DNA of 5,555 bases from an uncultured Oscillospiraceae bacterium. Its GTDB lineage: Bacteria; Bacillota; Clostridia; Oscillospirales; Acutalibacteraceae. Both the position numbers and the translations under genes were made by a program. Below, piece after piece: positions 1 through 5,219 of the stretch (positions are counted from its first letter, which is position 1; the number at the start of each line of letters is the position of its first letter). The notes beneath the pieces are model-generated. The model was not told where the DNA came from. It did no database searches and worked only from the letters and a program-made list of their open reading frames with translations. Where the stretch lies: positions 1-5,555 of the forward strand of contig URGA01000090.1 of the NCBI GenBank assembly GCA_900547275.1, written 5' to 3'.

Positions 1-163
1 CCCTGCCGATATAGATTATTCAAAGCTTAAAGGCCTGCGGTTGGAAGCTATTGAAAAACTTTCTAAAGTGCGCCCGGAAAATCTGGGTCAGGCAAGCAGA
101 ATCAGCGGCGTTAATCCTGCTGATGTTGCGGCGCTTAATATTTTATTGGAGTCTAAAGAATGA
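1..163 (+). CDS. mnmG: MnmG (GidA), tRNA uridine-34 carboxymethylaminomethyl modification enzyme, C-terminal end only
   Basis: Only the last 53 codons are present, read from base 2 and ending at TGA 161-163. The peptide begins PADIDYSKLKGLRLEAIEKL and contains RPENLGQASRISGVNPADVAAL, which is the conserved C-terminal helical domain of MnmG (GidA). In this family that domain contacts the partner GTPase MnmE and the tRNA. The complete enzyme is an FAD protein that, with MnmE, installs the cmnm5 group at wobble U34 of certain tRNAs in the cytoplasm; the FAD and catalytic parts lie outside the window. The stop overlaps the next start as ATGA (160-163), so rsmG is probably translationally coupled. 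This is the classic gidA-gidB order near oriC. The identification rests on recalled family sequence and is strong despite the short length. Confidence 0.93.
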   Translation, partial: PADIDYSKLKGLRLEAIEKLSKVRPENLGQASRISGVNPADVAALNILLESKE

Positions 164-861
164 ACGAACAGTTGTTAAAGCACGAGGCGGAGCTTCTGGG
201 AATAACTCTTGACAGTTATGCTGTTGACCGCTTTGATATGTATGCGGAAAAGCTCATAACCTGGAACAGCAAGATGAACCTTACGGCGATAACCGACCCG
301 GATGAAATAGTAATAAAACATTTTGCCGATTCGCTGGCGATACTTAAATATGTTGATATACCGAAGGGCGCCCAGGTGGTAGATGTGGGAACAGGCGCCG
401 GATTTCCCGGACTGCCCCTTTTCTTCGCCCGCCCCGATATTCAGCTGACATTGGTTGACAGTCTGCATAAACGGCTTGTGTTTATAAAAGAAGTTCTCCA
501 CGCTTCGGGACTTTATGCCGAGCGCGTCCACGAGCGCGCCGAGATACTGGGCAAAGATGATGATTACCGTGAAACATTTGACATTGCCACTGCCAGAGCG
601 GTTGCGCCGCTTAATGTGCTTTGCGAGTACTGCCTGCCCTTTGTTAAAGAAGGCGGCTTGTTCGTGGCCATGAAAGGCAGTGAGGATGAAGTGCCTGCCG
701 CCGCCAACGCAATTAAGGTTTTGGGCGGTGAACTTGTGGGCAATGTTTCATATAAACTATCAAGCGGAGACAACCGACATCTTGTTGTAATTAAAAAGAT
801 ATCGCAAACGCCGACAAAATATCCCAGAAAGTCTAAAAAAATTGATACCAAACCGTTGTAA
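160..861 (+). CDS. rsmG: RsmG (GidB), 16S rRNA m7G527 methyltransferase
   Basis: The protein has 233 residues, normal for RsmG (about 207-240). It is a class I SAM-dependent methyltransferase that makes N7-methylguanosine at position 527 (E. coli numbering) of 16S rRNA; in other bacteria its loss gives low-level streptomycin resistance. Visible motifs are HFADSL (54-59), the SAM-binding glycine loop VDVGTGAGFPGLP (74-86), the acidic end of strand 2 in LVDSLHKR (98-105), and ATARAVAPL (143-151). The C-terminus has the family's P-T-x-x-Y-P-R-K segment (217-224) and then a lysine-rich tail. The ATG at 160 overlaps the mnmG stop, and GGAG at 148-151, 8 bases upstream, supports this start. It is the last gene of the mnmG unit, since a terminator follows 23 bases after its stop. 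Nothing looks damaged. Confidence 0.97.
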   Translation: MNEQLLKHEAELLGITLDSYAVDRFDMYAEKLITWNSKMNLTAITDPDEIVIKHFADSLAILKYVDIPKGAQVVDVGTGAGFPGLPLFFARPDIQLTLVDSLHKRLVFIKEVLHASGLYAERVHERAEILGKDDDYRETFDIATARAVAPLNVLCEYCLPFVKEGGLFVAMKGSEDEVPAAANAIKVLGGELVGNVSYKLSSGDNRHLVVIKKISQTPTKYPRKSKKIDTKPL

Positions 862-884
862 TCAACGTGCATTAGGTCGAAACG

Positions 885-917
885 AAAGGATTTCTAGCGA
901 TTAGAAATCCTTTTTTT
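885..917 (+). terminator. Intrinsic terminator of the mnmG-rsmG unit
   Basis: A perfect 12-bp stem, AAAGGATTTCTA (885-896) with TAGAAATCCTTT (902-913), has a 5-base loop and runs into seven T residues (911-917). It starts 23 bases after the rsmG stop, as expected for a Rho-independent terminator. It separates noc from the upstream tRNA/rRNA modification genes. Confidence 0.93.
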
Positions 918-939
918 ATTTGTGAAATTGTGGTATATT
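911..939 (+). promoter_or_regulatory. Candidate noc promoter (extended -10) overlapping the rsmG terminator tail
   Basis: TGGTATATT at 931-939 fits an extended -10 element (TGn followed by TATATT, five of six matches to TATAAT). The matching -35 position, 911-917, falls in the T run of the preceding terminator and has no good TTGACA. Transcription would start near 946, almost on the noc Shine-Dalgarno AAGGAG (946-951), giving a very short leader. A promoter is needed here because a strong terminator lies just upstream and only 42 bases separate its T run from the noc start. The exact elements are inferred. Confidence 0.5.
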
Positions 940-959
940 GTTGTCAAGGAGATGAGGAC

Positions 960-1760
960 ATGCCCAAAGAGATTGTGGAAATACCCACCGAAAAACTTCT
1001 TCCCAATCCCTACCAACCCCGCAAGCAATTTGACAGCGAAGAGATGCTGGGGCTTGCGGATTCAATAAAGGAAAACGGCGTGCTTCAGCCGCTTTTGGCA
1101 AGGCGGATAAATAACAGCGATTACTATGAGATAATTGCAGGCGAACGCAGACTGCGAGCTTCAATTCTTGCCAACCTCCAAACCGTGCCCTGCGTTATCG
1201 TTGAGTGCGATTATGAGGACAGCGCTCTTTATTCCATTCTTGAAAATATTCAGCGCTCTAATCTAAACTTCTTTGAGGAAGCTCTCGCCATTGCCCACCT
1301 CCAGGACCACTTCGGTCTTACCCAGGAGGAAATCGGCAAGAGACTGGGAAGAAGCCAGTCGGCGCTGTCAAATAAATTAAGGCTTTTAAGACTGCCTGCT
1401 GATGTTCGCTACTTTATTGAAAAAGAAGGACTTACAGAACGTCACGCAAGAGCGCTTCTTAAATTAACTAATGAAAAAGACCTCTGGACAACTCTTAACG
1501 CCATTAAAGATAAAAAGATGAACGTTGAGCAGACAGAAGCCTTTATTGATAACCTTACAGATAAAACAGTAAAACCCCACCACAATGTTGTGCGCTTATT
1601 CAAGGATATCCGAATTTTTGTCAATACCGTTACAAAGGCTATCGAAACAATGAAAGCCTCAGGAATTGACGCGGAATCGGACAAGACAGAAACCGATGAT
1701 TATATCGAGTTTAGAGTTCGTATTCCCAAGGATAACCAACAGCGCCCCGATTCTGCTTAA
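960..1760 (+). CDS. noc: Noc-type ParB-family CTPase (nucleoid occlusion protein), short N-terminus
   Basis: The protein has 266 residues from ATG 960, chosen because AAGGAG (946-951) lies 8 bases upstream; the in-frame GTG at 930 has no ribosome site and overlaps the likely promoter. In order: N-terminal ParB domain with NPYQPR (16-21), CTP-binding GERRLRAS (61-68) and ENIQRSNLN (95-103), helix-turn-helix at about 121-143, and a C-terminal segment DIRIFVNTVTKAIETMKASG...IEFRVRIPK typical of Noc rather than Spo0J. Specificity positions known from ParB/Noc work (173, 179, 184, 201 in Caulobacter ParB numbering) read Gln133, Lys139, Arg144 and Arg161, the Noc pattern. Noc binds sites around the chromosome and blocks Z-ring assembly over the nucleoid. 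B. subtilis Noc is 283 residues and begins with an amphipathic membrane-targeting helix; here the protein starts at MPKEIVEIP, so that part is missing. It is transcribed alone, between terminators. Confidence 0.88.
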   Translation: MPKEIVEIPTEKLLPNPYQPRKQFDSEEMLGLADSIKENGVLQPLLARRINNSDYYEIIAGERRLRASILANLQTVPCVIVECDYEDSALYSILENIQRSNLNFFEEALAIAHLQDHFGLTQEEIGKRLGRSQSALSNKLRLLRLPADVRYFIEKEGLTERHARALLKLTNEKDLWTTLNAIKDKKMNVEQTEAFIDNLTDKTVKPHHNVVRLFKDIRIFVNTVTKAIETMKASGIDAESDKTETDDYIEFRVRIPKDNQQRPDSA

Positions 1761-1778
1761 AACGGGCAACCGTTTTAA
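1757..1778 (+). terminator. Hairpin at the noc stop codon, probable terminator
   Basis: A perfect 9-bp inverted repeat, TTAAAACGG (1757-1765) and CCGTTTTAA (1770-1778), closes on a GCAA tetraloop of the stable GNRA class. The noc TAA (1758-1760) lies in the left arm. The A run on the left and TTTT on the right resemble a compact intrinsic terminator, although the T run lies within the stem and is short. Confidence 0.6.
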
Positions 1779-1803
1779 CATATTCTCCTCTTTTCATCAC
1801 GTG

Positions 1804-1835
1804 GAATGGCCCGACGATACCCCGTCGGGCCATTC
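1804..1835 (+). terminator. Strong GC-rich hairpin downstream of noc, probable second terminator
   Basis: A perfect 13-bp stem, GAATGGCCCGACG (1804-1816) with CGTCGGGCCATTC (1823-1835), has a 6-base loop ATACCC. It lies between noc and the first parS site. The downstream bases TGCGTTATATATCTGTTT are only moderately T-rich, so it may be a backup terminator or a barrier rather than a textbook terminator. Both noc and the parS/parA promoter region would be insulated by it. Confidence 0.65.
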
Positions 1836-1860
1836 TGCGTTATATATCTGTTTGACTTAG

Positions 1861-1876
1861 TGTTTCATGTGAAACA
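1861..1876 (+). promoter_or_regulatory. parS site 1 (ParB-binding centromere site)
   Basis: TGTTTCATGTGAAACA matches the parS sequence TGTTTCACGTGAAACA at 15 of 16 positions; the difference is T for C at position 8. It is the first of three such sites in the parA upstream region. ParB (the CTPase clamp encoded at 2834) is expected to load here and spread along neighbouring DNA. Confidence 0.93.
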
Positions 1877-1911
1877 TTGCGCTTCTTTGTTTCGTTTCAC
1901 AATTCACCACC

Positions 1912-1927
1912 TGTTTCACGTGAAACA
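1912..1927 (+). promoter_or_regulatory. parS site 2, perfect palindrome
   Basis: TGTTTCACGTGAAACA is a perfect 16-bp palindrome and an exact match to the consensus parS. It lies between the two variant sites, with start-to-start distances of 51 and 72 bases. It should be the strongest of the three for ParB loading. Confidence 0.97.
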
Positions 1928-1983
1928 TCAATATCTTGTATAGCAAAAAATCAAACCTACAAGTCCGCAAAAATTCTTTTCTA

Positions 1984-1999
1984 TGTTTCATGTGAAACA
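1984..1999 (+). promoter_or_regulatory. parS site 3, abutting the parA promoter
   Basis: TGTTTCATGTGAAACA is identical to site 1, with the same C-to-T change at position 8 and in the same orientation. It ends one base before the -35 hexamer of the parA promoter at 2001. ParB bound here, or spreading from here, could repress or modulate parA-parB-serS transcription; that regulatory role is inferred from position. Confidence 0.93.
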
Positions 2000-2000
2000 C

Positions 2001-2029
2001 TTGCCTACTTATTATGAATGCTGTATAAT
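2001..2029 (+). promoter_or_regulatory. Sigma-A-type promoter of the parA-parB-serS operon
   Basis: TTGCCT (2001-2006, four of six matches to TTGACA) is separated by 17 bases from a perfect TATAAT (2024-2029). The expected start near 2036 leaves a leader of only about 14 bases that consists mainly of the Shine-Dalgarno GGAGGTG (2038-2044). It lies directly against parS site 3. Confidence 0.82.
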
Positions 2030-2049
2030 AATTTTACGGAGGTGCAACT

Positions 2050-2817
2050 ATGGGAAAAACAATAGCAATATTCAATCAGAAAGGCGGCGTGGGTAAAACC
2101 ACCACCTGTGTTAATCTTGCAGCTGCCCTCGGAGCGAAAGGAAAAAGAACGCTTTTAGTTGACGTTGACCCCCAGGGCAACGCCACCAGCGGCGTCGGCA
2201 TTGATAAAAGCGACATTGAGTATTCAACTTATGACGTAATTATTGATAAATTGCAGGCAAGAGCCATTCTCCATGAGACGGAGTTTAAAGATTTGTCTAT
2301 TCTTCCTGCCAATATGAATCTGGCAGGAGCGGAACTGGAACTTGCAGAGGCGGACGACCGTGCAAGAGCGCTGAAAAAAGCCATTGCTCCCCTTGTTATG
2401 GAGTATGACTACATTATTATTGACTGCCCGCCCAGCCTGGGACTTCTGAGCATCAACGCGCTTGTTGCTTCAGATACTCTTATTGTGCCGCTTCAGTGCG
2501 AATATTACGCGCTGGAAGGTCTGAGCCAGCTTCTCAGCACCGTAAGAACAGTAAAACAGCATTATAATGAGCATCTTGAACTTGAAGGCGTTGTATTTAC
2601 CATGTATGACAGCAGACTTAAACTGTCTCAGCAGGTAATTCAGGAAGTGGAAAAGTATTTTCCGGGCAAAACTTATAAGACTATGATACCGAGAAGCGTA
2701 AAATTGGCAGAAGCGCCCAGTTACGGAAAACCTGTTTTGTATTACGAAAAGTACTGCAAAGCAAGTTTTGCTTACAGAAAACTGGCGGACGAACTGCTGA
2801 AACGCAACAACGGTTAG
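2050..2817 (+). CDS. parA: ParA/Soj chromosome-partitioning ATPase
   Basis: The protein has 255 residues, close to B. subtilis Soj (253). It is a deviant Walker-type ATPase that binds nucleoid DNA nonspecifically as an ATP dimer and moves ParB-parS complexes; in Bacillus the Soj homologue also acts on DnaA. The deviant Walker A motif KGGVGKTT spans 11-18, with signature Lys11 and catalytic Lys16. Walker A-prime is DVDPQGN (38-44, Asp40) and Walker B is IIIDCPPSLG (122-131, Asp125). A C-terminal IPRSVKLAEAPSYGKPV stretch is typical of the Soj group. There is no N-terminal DNA-binding domain, so this is the small chromosomal form, not a plasmid ParA with HTH. The start is supported by GGAGGTG (2038-2044). 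parB follows after 16 bases. Three parS sites and a promoter lie immediately upstream. Confidence 0.97.
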   Translation: MGKTIAIFNQKGGVGKTTTCVNLAAALGAKGKRTLLVDVDPQGNATSGVGIDKSDIEYSTYDVIIDKLQARAILHETEFKDLSILPANMNLAGAELELAEADDRARALKKAIAPLVMEYDYIIIDCPPSLGLLSINALVASDTLIVPLQCEYYALEGLSQLLSTVRTVKQHYNEHLELEGVVFTMYDSRLKLSQQVIQEVEKYFPGKTYKTMIPRSVKLAEAPSYGKPVLYYEKYCKASFAYRKLADELLKRNNG

Positions 2818-2833
2818 TGAACAGAGGTGTGAT

Positions 2834-3685
2834 ATGGCAAACAAGAAATCCGGATTAGGAAAAGGACTGGACAAGCTTTTTCTTGAAAACTCCGTTGACG
2901 AAATGGTTGCAACTAACGTGCTTCCACTTTCGGAGATAATCCCCAACAAGGAACAGCCCAGAAAGACCTTTGACGAGGGCGCTTTGCAGGAACTGGCAGA
3001 CAGCATTACTCAGCACGGTGTGCTTCAGCCGCTGCTTGTAAGACCGCTTCCCGAGGGAGGTTATCAGCTTGTGGCAGGCGAGCGCCGCTGGCGTGCCAGC
3101 CGACTGGCAGGGCTTAAGGAAGTGCCTGTTGTTGTAAAGGATTTGTCAGATGTTGAGACAATGGAGATTGCGATTATCGAAAATCTCCAGCGAGAAGATC
3201 TTAACCCCATTGAAGAAGCGGAAGGCTTGCAGGCGCTTATTGACCGCTGCGGCTTTACTCAGGATGAGGTTGCGACCAGCGTGGGCAAGTCGCGACCTGC
3301 TATTGCAAACAGTCTTCGACTGCTTAAACTGCCGCCGGAAGTGCGCGATATGACAAGGGAAGGCGTAATTTCCGCAGGCCATGCAAGGGCTTTGCTTGCT
3401 TTCGACAACGAGGCAATGATTTATGAAGCCGCAAAACAGATTGTTCAACAGAAACTTACTGTTCGCGACGTTGAACGTCTGGCTAAAATGAAGGAAAAAA
3501 GCGCCCCGGTGGTTAAGCACGCAAAAAGACGCGACGCTTTTTATGACGAAGTTGAACTTTCGCTTTCAGAGGCTCTCGGCCGCAAGGTTCGCGTGCTCAA
3601 CGGCAGAGGCAAGGGCACGCTTGAGATTGAATTTTATTCAATGGAAGATTTGAAAGATATTGCAAACAGATTAGGAGAAGAATAA
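2834..3685 (+). CDS. parB: ParB/Spo0J chromosome-partitioning CTPase, parS-binding
   Basis: The protein has 283 residues, a normal ParB length. It binds parS, closes as a CTP-dependent sliding clamp, loads SMC and stimulates the ParA ATPase. The N-terminal KKSGLGKGLDKLF (4-16) is the basic ParA-activating peptide. Then come NKEQPRKTF (38-46), CTP-binding GERRWRAS (82-89) and ENLQREDLNPIEEA (116-129), a helix-turn-helix at about 142-164, a lysine-rich linker, and a C-terminal dimerisation segment from about residue 240 to the end. Specificity positions read Arg154, Ser160, Lys165 and Gly182 (173, 179, 184 and 201 in Caulobacter numbering). Arg and Gly at the first and last fit parS binding, although Lys165 is the residue more often seen in Noc. 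AGAGGTG (2823-2829) supports the start. The stop TAA shares its last A with the serS ATG. Confidence 0.97.
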   Translation: MANKKSGLGKGLDKLFLENSVDEMVATNVLPLSEIIPNKEQPRKTFDEGALQELADSITQHGVLQPLLVRPLPEGGYQLVAGERRWRASRLAGLKEVPVVVKDLSDVETMEIAIIENLQREDLNPIEEAEGLQALIDRCGFTQDEVATSVGKSRPAIANSLRLLKLPPEVRDMTREGVISAGHARALLAFDNEAMIYEAAKQIVQQKLTVRDVERLAKMKEKSAPVVKHAKRRDAFYDEVELSLSEALGRKVRVLNGRGKGTLEIEFYSMEDLKDIANRLGEE

Positions 3686-4977
3686 TGCTTGATATTAAAT
3701 TTGTAAGGGAAAACCCCGAAATAGTTAAGGAAAACATCAAAAAGAAGTTTCAGGACAGCAAACTGCCGCTGGTTGACGAGGTAATCGAGCTGGACGCTGA
3801 GCGTCGCGAGGTAATGGCTAAAGCGGACGAACTGCGCGCCAACAGAAACAGAATTTCAAAGCAGATCGGCGCTCTTATGGCTCAGGGCAAAAAGGAAGAG
3901 GGCATGGCTCTGCGCCAGCAGGTAAACGATCAGGCTAAGGAGCTTGAAGAACTCAGCGAAAAGCAGAACGAGCTTGACGAAAAAGTTACCAAGATAATGA
4001 TGACCATTCCGAATATCATTGACGAGAGCGTTCCCATCGGTAAGGACGACAGCGAAAACGTAGAGGTTCAGCGCTACGGCGAGCCGGTTGTGCCTGATTA
4101 CGAAATTCCTTATCATACAGATATTATGGAAGCTTTTGACGGTATTGACCTTGACGCCGCAAGAAAAGTTGCAGGCAACGGCTTCTACTATCTTATGGGC
4201 GATATCGCGAGACTTCATTCCGCTGTTATCAGTTATGCCCGCGACTTTATGATTGACCGCGGATTTACCTACTGCGTTCCGCCTTTCATGATTCGCTCAA
4301 ACGTTGTTACAGGCGTTATGAGTTTTGCTGAGATGGACGCAATGATGTACAAGATTGAGGGCGAGGACCTTTATCTTATCGGTACTTCGGAGCATTCAAT
4401 GATAGGCAAGTTTATTGACACCATTACTCCTGAAAGCGAACTGCCCAAGACCCTTACTTCTTATTCTCCCTGCTTCCGCAAAGAAAAAGGTGCCCACGGC
4501 ATTGAGGAGCGCGGCGTTTACCGCATCCACCAGTTTGAAAAGCAGGAAATGATTGTTGTCTGCAAGCCTGAGGAATCCAAGATGTGGTTTGACAAGCTGT
4601 GGCAGAACACCGTTGACCTGTTCCGCAGCATGGATATTCCGGTTCGTACCCTTGAATGCTGCTCAGGCGACCTGGCAGATCTTAAAGTTAAGTCTGTTGA
4701 CGTTGAGGCTTGGTCACCCCGCCAGAAGAAGTATTTTGAGGTTGGCTCATGCTCAAACCTTTCCGACGCTCAGGCGAGACGTCTTAAGATACGCATCAAA
4801 GGCGAAAACGGCAACTATCTTGCCCACACCCTTAACAACACCGTTGTGGCTCCTCCGAGAATGCTTATCGCTTTCCTTGAAAATAATCTTCAGTCAGACG
4901 GAAGCGTTCTTATCCCCGAGGCTCTTCGTCCTTACATGGGCGGCCACGACAAGATCGTTCCAAAGCACAATAAATAA
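3685..4977 (+). CDS. serS: Seryl-tRNA synthetase (SerS), divergent Clostridia-like form
   Basis: This 430-residue class II synthetase charges tRNA-Ser (and tRNA-Sec where present) with serine. Residues about 1-110 form the N-terminal domain with the long antiparallel coiled coil (roughly 30-105) that grips the variable arm of tRNA-Ser. The catalytic domain shows TSEHS (233-237, in place of the usual TAEVP), motif 2 CFRKEKGAHGIEERGVYRIHQF (263-284), GDLADLKVKSVDVEAW (328-343), FEVGSCSN (351-358) and QARRLKIR (363-370). Motif 3 reads NTVVAPPRMLIAFLENN (385-401), keeping the key Arg but replacing the usual GSGLAVGRT. Motif 2 and 3 therefore differ from the E. coli/Bacillus type; I recall this form from gut Clostridia. 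The start overlaps the parB stop (TAATG), with AGGAG (3673-3677) inside parB, implying coupled translation. No T-box leader is present. Confidence 0.96.
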   Translation: MLDIKFVRENPEIVKENIKKKFQDSKLPLVDEVIELDAERREVMAKADELRANRNRISKQIGALMAQGKKEEGMALRQQVNDQAKELEELSEKQNELDEKVTKIMMTIPNIIDESVPIGKDDSENVEVQRYGEPVVPDYEIPYHTDIMEAFDGIDLDAARKVAGNGFYYLMGDIARLHSAVISYARDFMIDRGFTYCVPPFMIRSNVVTGVMSFAEMDAMMYKIEGEDLYLIGTSEHSMIGKFIDTITPESELPKTLTSYSPCFRKEKGAHGIEERGVYRIHQFEKQEMIVVCKPEESKMWFDKLWQNTVDLFRSMDIPVRTLECCSGDLADLKVKSVDVEAWSPRQKKYFEVGSCSNLSDAQARRLKIRIKGENGNYLAHTLNNTVVAPPRMLIAFLENNLQSDGSVLIPEALRPYMGGHDKIVPKHNK

Positions 4978-5016
4978 AATGAAAACGGTTACAAAAGCCG
5001 CTTTCCCCGGGTAATT

Positions 5017-5046
5017 AAAGGCGGCTGTTAAGCCGCCTTTTGTTTT
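5017..5046 (+). terminator. Intrinsic terminator of the parA-parB-serS operon
   Basis: A perfect 10-bp stem, AAAGGCGGCT (5017-5026) with AGCCGCCTTT (5031-5040), has a GTTA loop and is followed by TGTTTT. It lies 39 bases after the serS stop. A copy of the right arm missing one C, AGCCGCTTT at 4996-5004, could pair with the left arm instead. Confidence 0.92.
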
Positions 5047-5100
5047 ACGAAAAACACATATATATGTTATAAATAATGTCTACAAAACGCTTTGTAAATT

Positions 5101-5128
5101 TTGACAAATTATAAACGCAAAATATGTT
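5101..5128 (+). promoter_or_regulatory. Candidate distal adhE promoter P1
   Basis: A perfect -35 TTGACA (5101-5106) is followed after 16 bases by TATGTT (5123-5128, four of six). The -35 lies in a near-palindrome, TTGTAAATTTTGACAA (5092-5107). Transcription from here, near 5135, would give adhE a leader of about 255 bases running through the Rex-like sites. Confidence 0.5.
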
Positions 5129-5195
5129 AAATTCAATGATTGGATACTAATGGCAGCAGGAAACGGGCAAAAAAGTGTTAACAGTTTTAACGAGC

Positions 5196-5213
5196 TTGTG
5201 AAATTTATAACAA
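5196..5213 (+). promoter_or_regulatory. Rex-like operator 1 upstream of adhE
   Basis: TTGTGAAATTTATAACAA (18 bp) matches the clostridial Rex pattern TTGTTAAnnnnTTAACAA at 12 of 14 defined positions; one of the two differences, G at position 5, is the base found in the TTGTGAAA form of the operator. Rex is an NADH-sensing repressor that in Clostridia controls alcohol dehydrogenase and other fermentation genes. The gene downstream is adhE, which makes the site more credible. No binding data are available. Confidence 0.6.
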
Positions 5214-5219
5214 TCCAAA

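Noticed and set aside
401..410. Noc-box half-site GATTTCCCGG in rsmG
   Set aside because: It encodes the conserved Phe-Pro-Gly of the SAM motif, and the right half has no match to the Noc site.
930..959. GTG start for noc at 930, adding ten residues
   Set aside because: There is no Shine-Dalgarno upstream, the codons overlap the likely -10, and the ATG at 960 has AAGGAG at good spacing. The core ParB fold starts after 960.
1666..1860. 64-codon plus-strand ORF across the noc end and the hairpins
   Set aside because: It is out of frame with noc, runs through two hairpins, and its protein resembles nothing known to me. It is a shadow.
1761..2049. Replication origin with DnaA boxes
   Set aside because: No TTATCCACA-like boxes or AT-rich unwinding arrangement were found; the gap is explained by terminators, parS sites and a promoter.
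2470..3006. 178-codon minus-strand ORF across the parA-parB junction
   Set aside because: It is antisense to two certain genes and its protein shows no recognisable motif.
1080..3033. Shared 14-base GTGCTTCAGCCGCT in noc (1080-1093) and parB (3020-3033)
   Set aside because: It encodes the conserved Val-Leu-Gln-Pro-Leu of the ParB fold in both paralogues, so it reflects homology rather than a separate repeat.
3600..3690. T-box or other leader regulating serS
   Set aside because: There is no intergenic space; serS starts on the last base of the parB stop codon.
4553..5014. 153-codon ORF overlapping the end of serS
   Set aside because: It lies in another frame of the clear serS coding sequence, is rich in Leu, Arg and Ser as shadow frames are, and has no ribosome site.
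5001..5016. CCCCGGG core resembling a Noc box near the serS terminator
   Set aside because: Only the six central bases and five of ten flanking positions match, which is weak.
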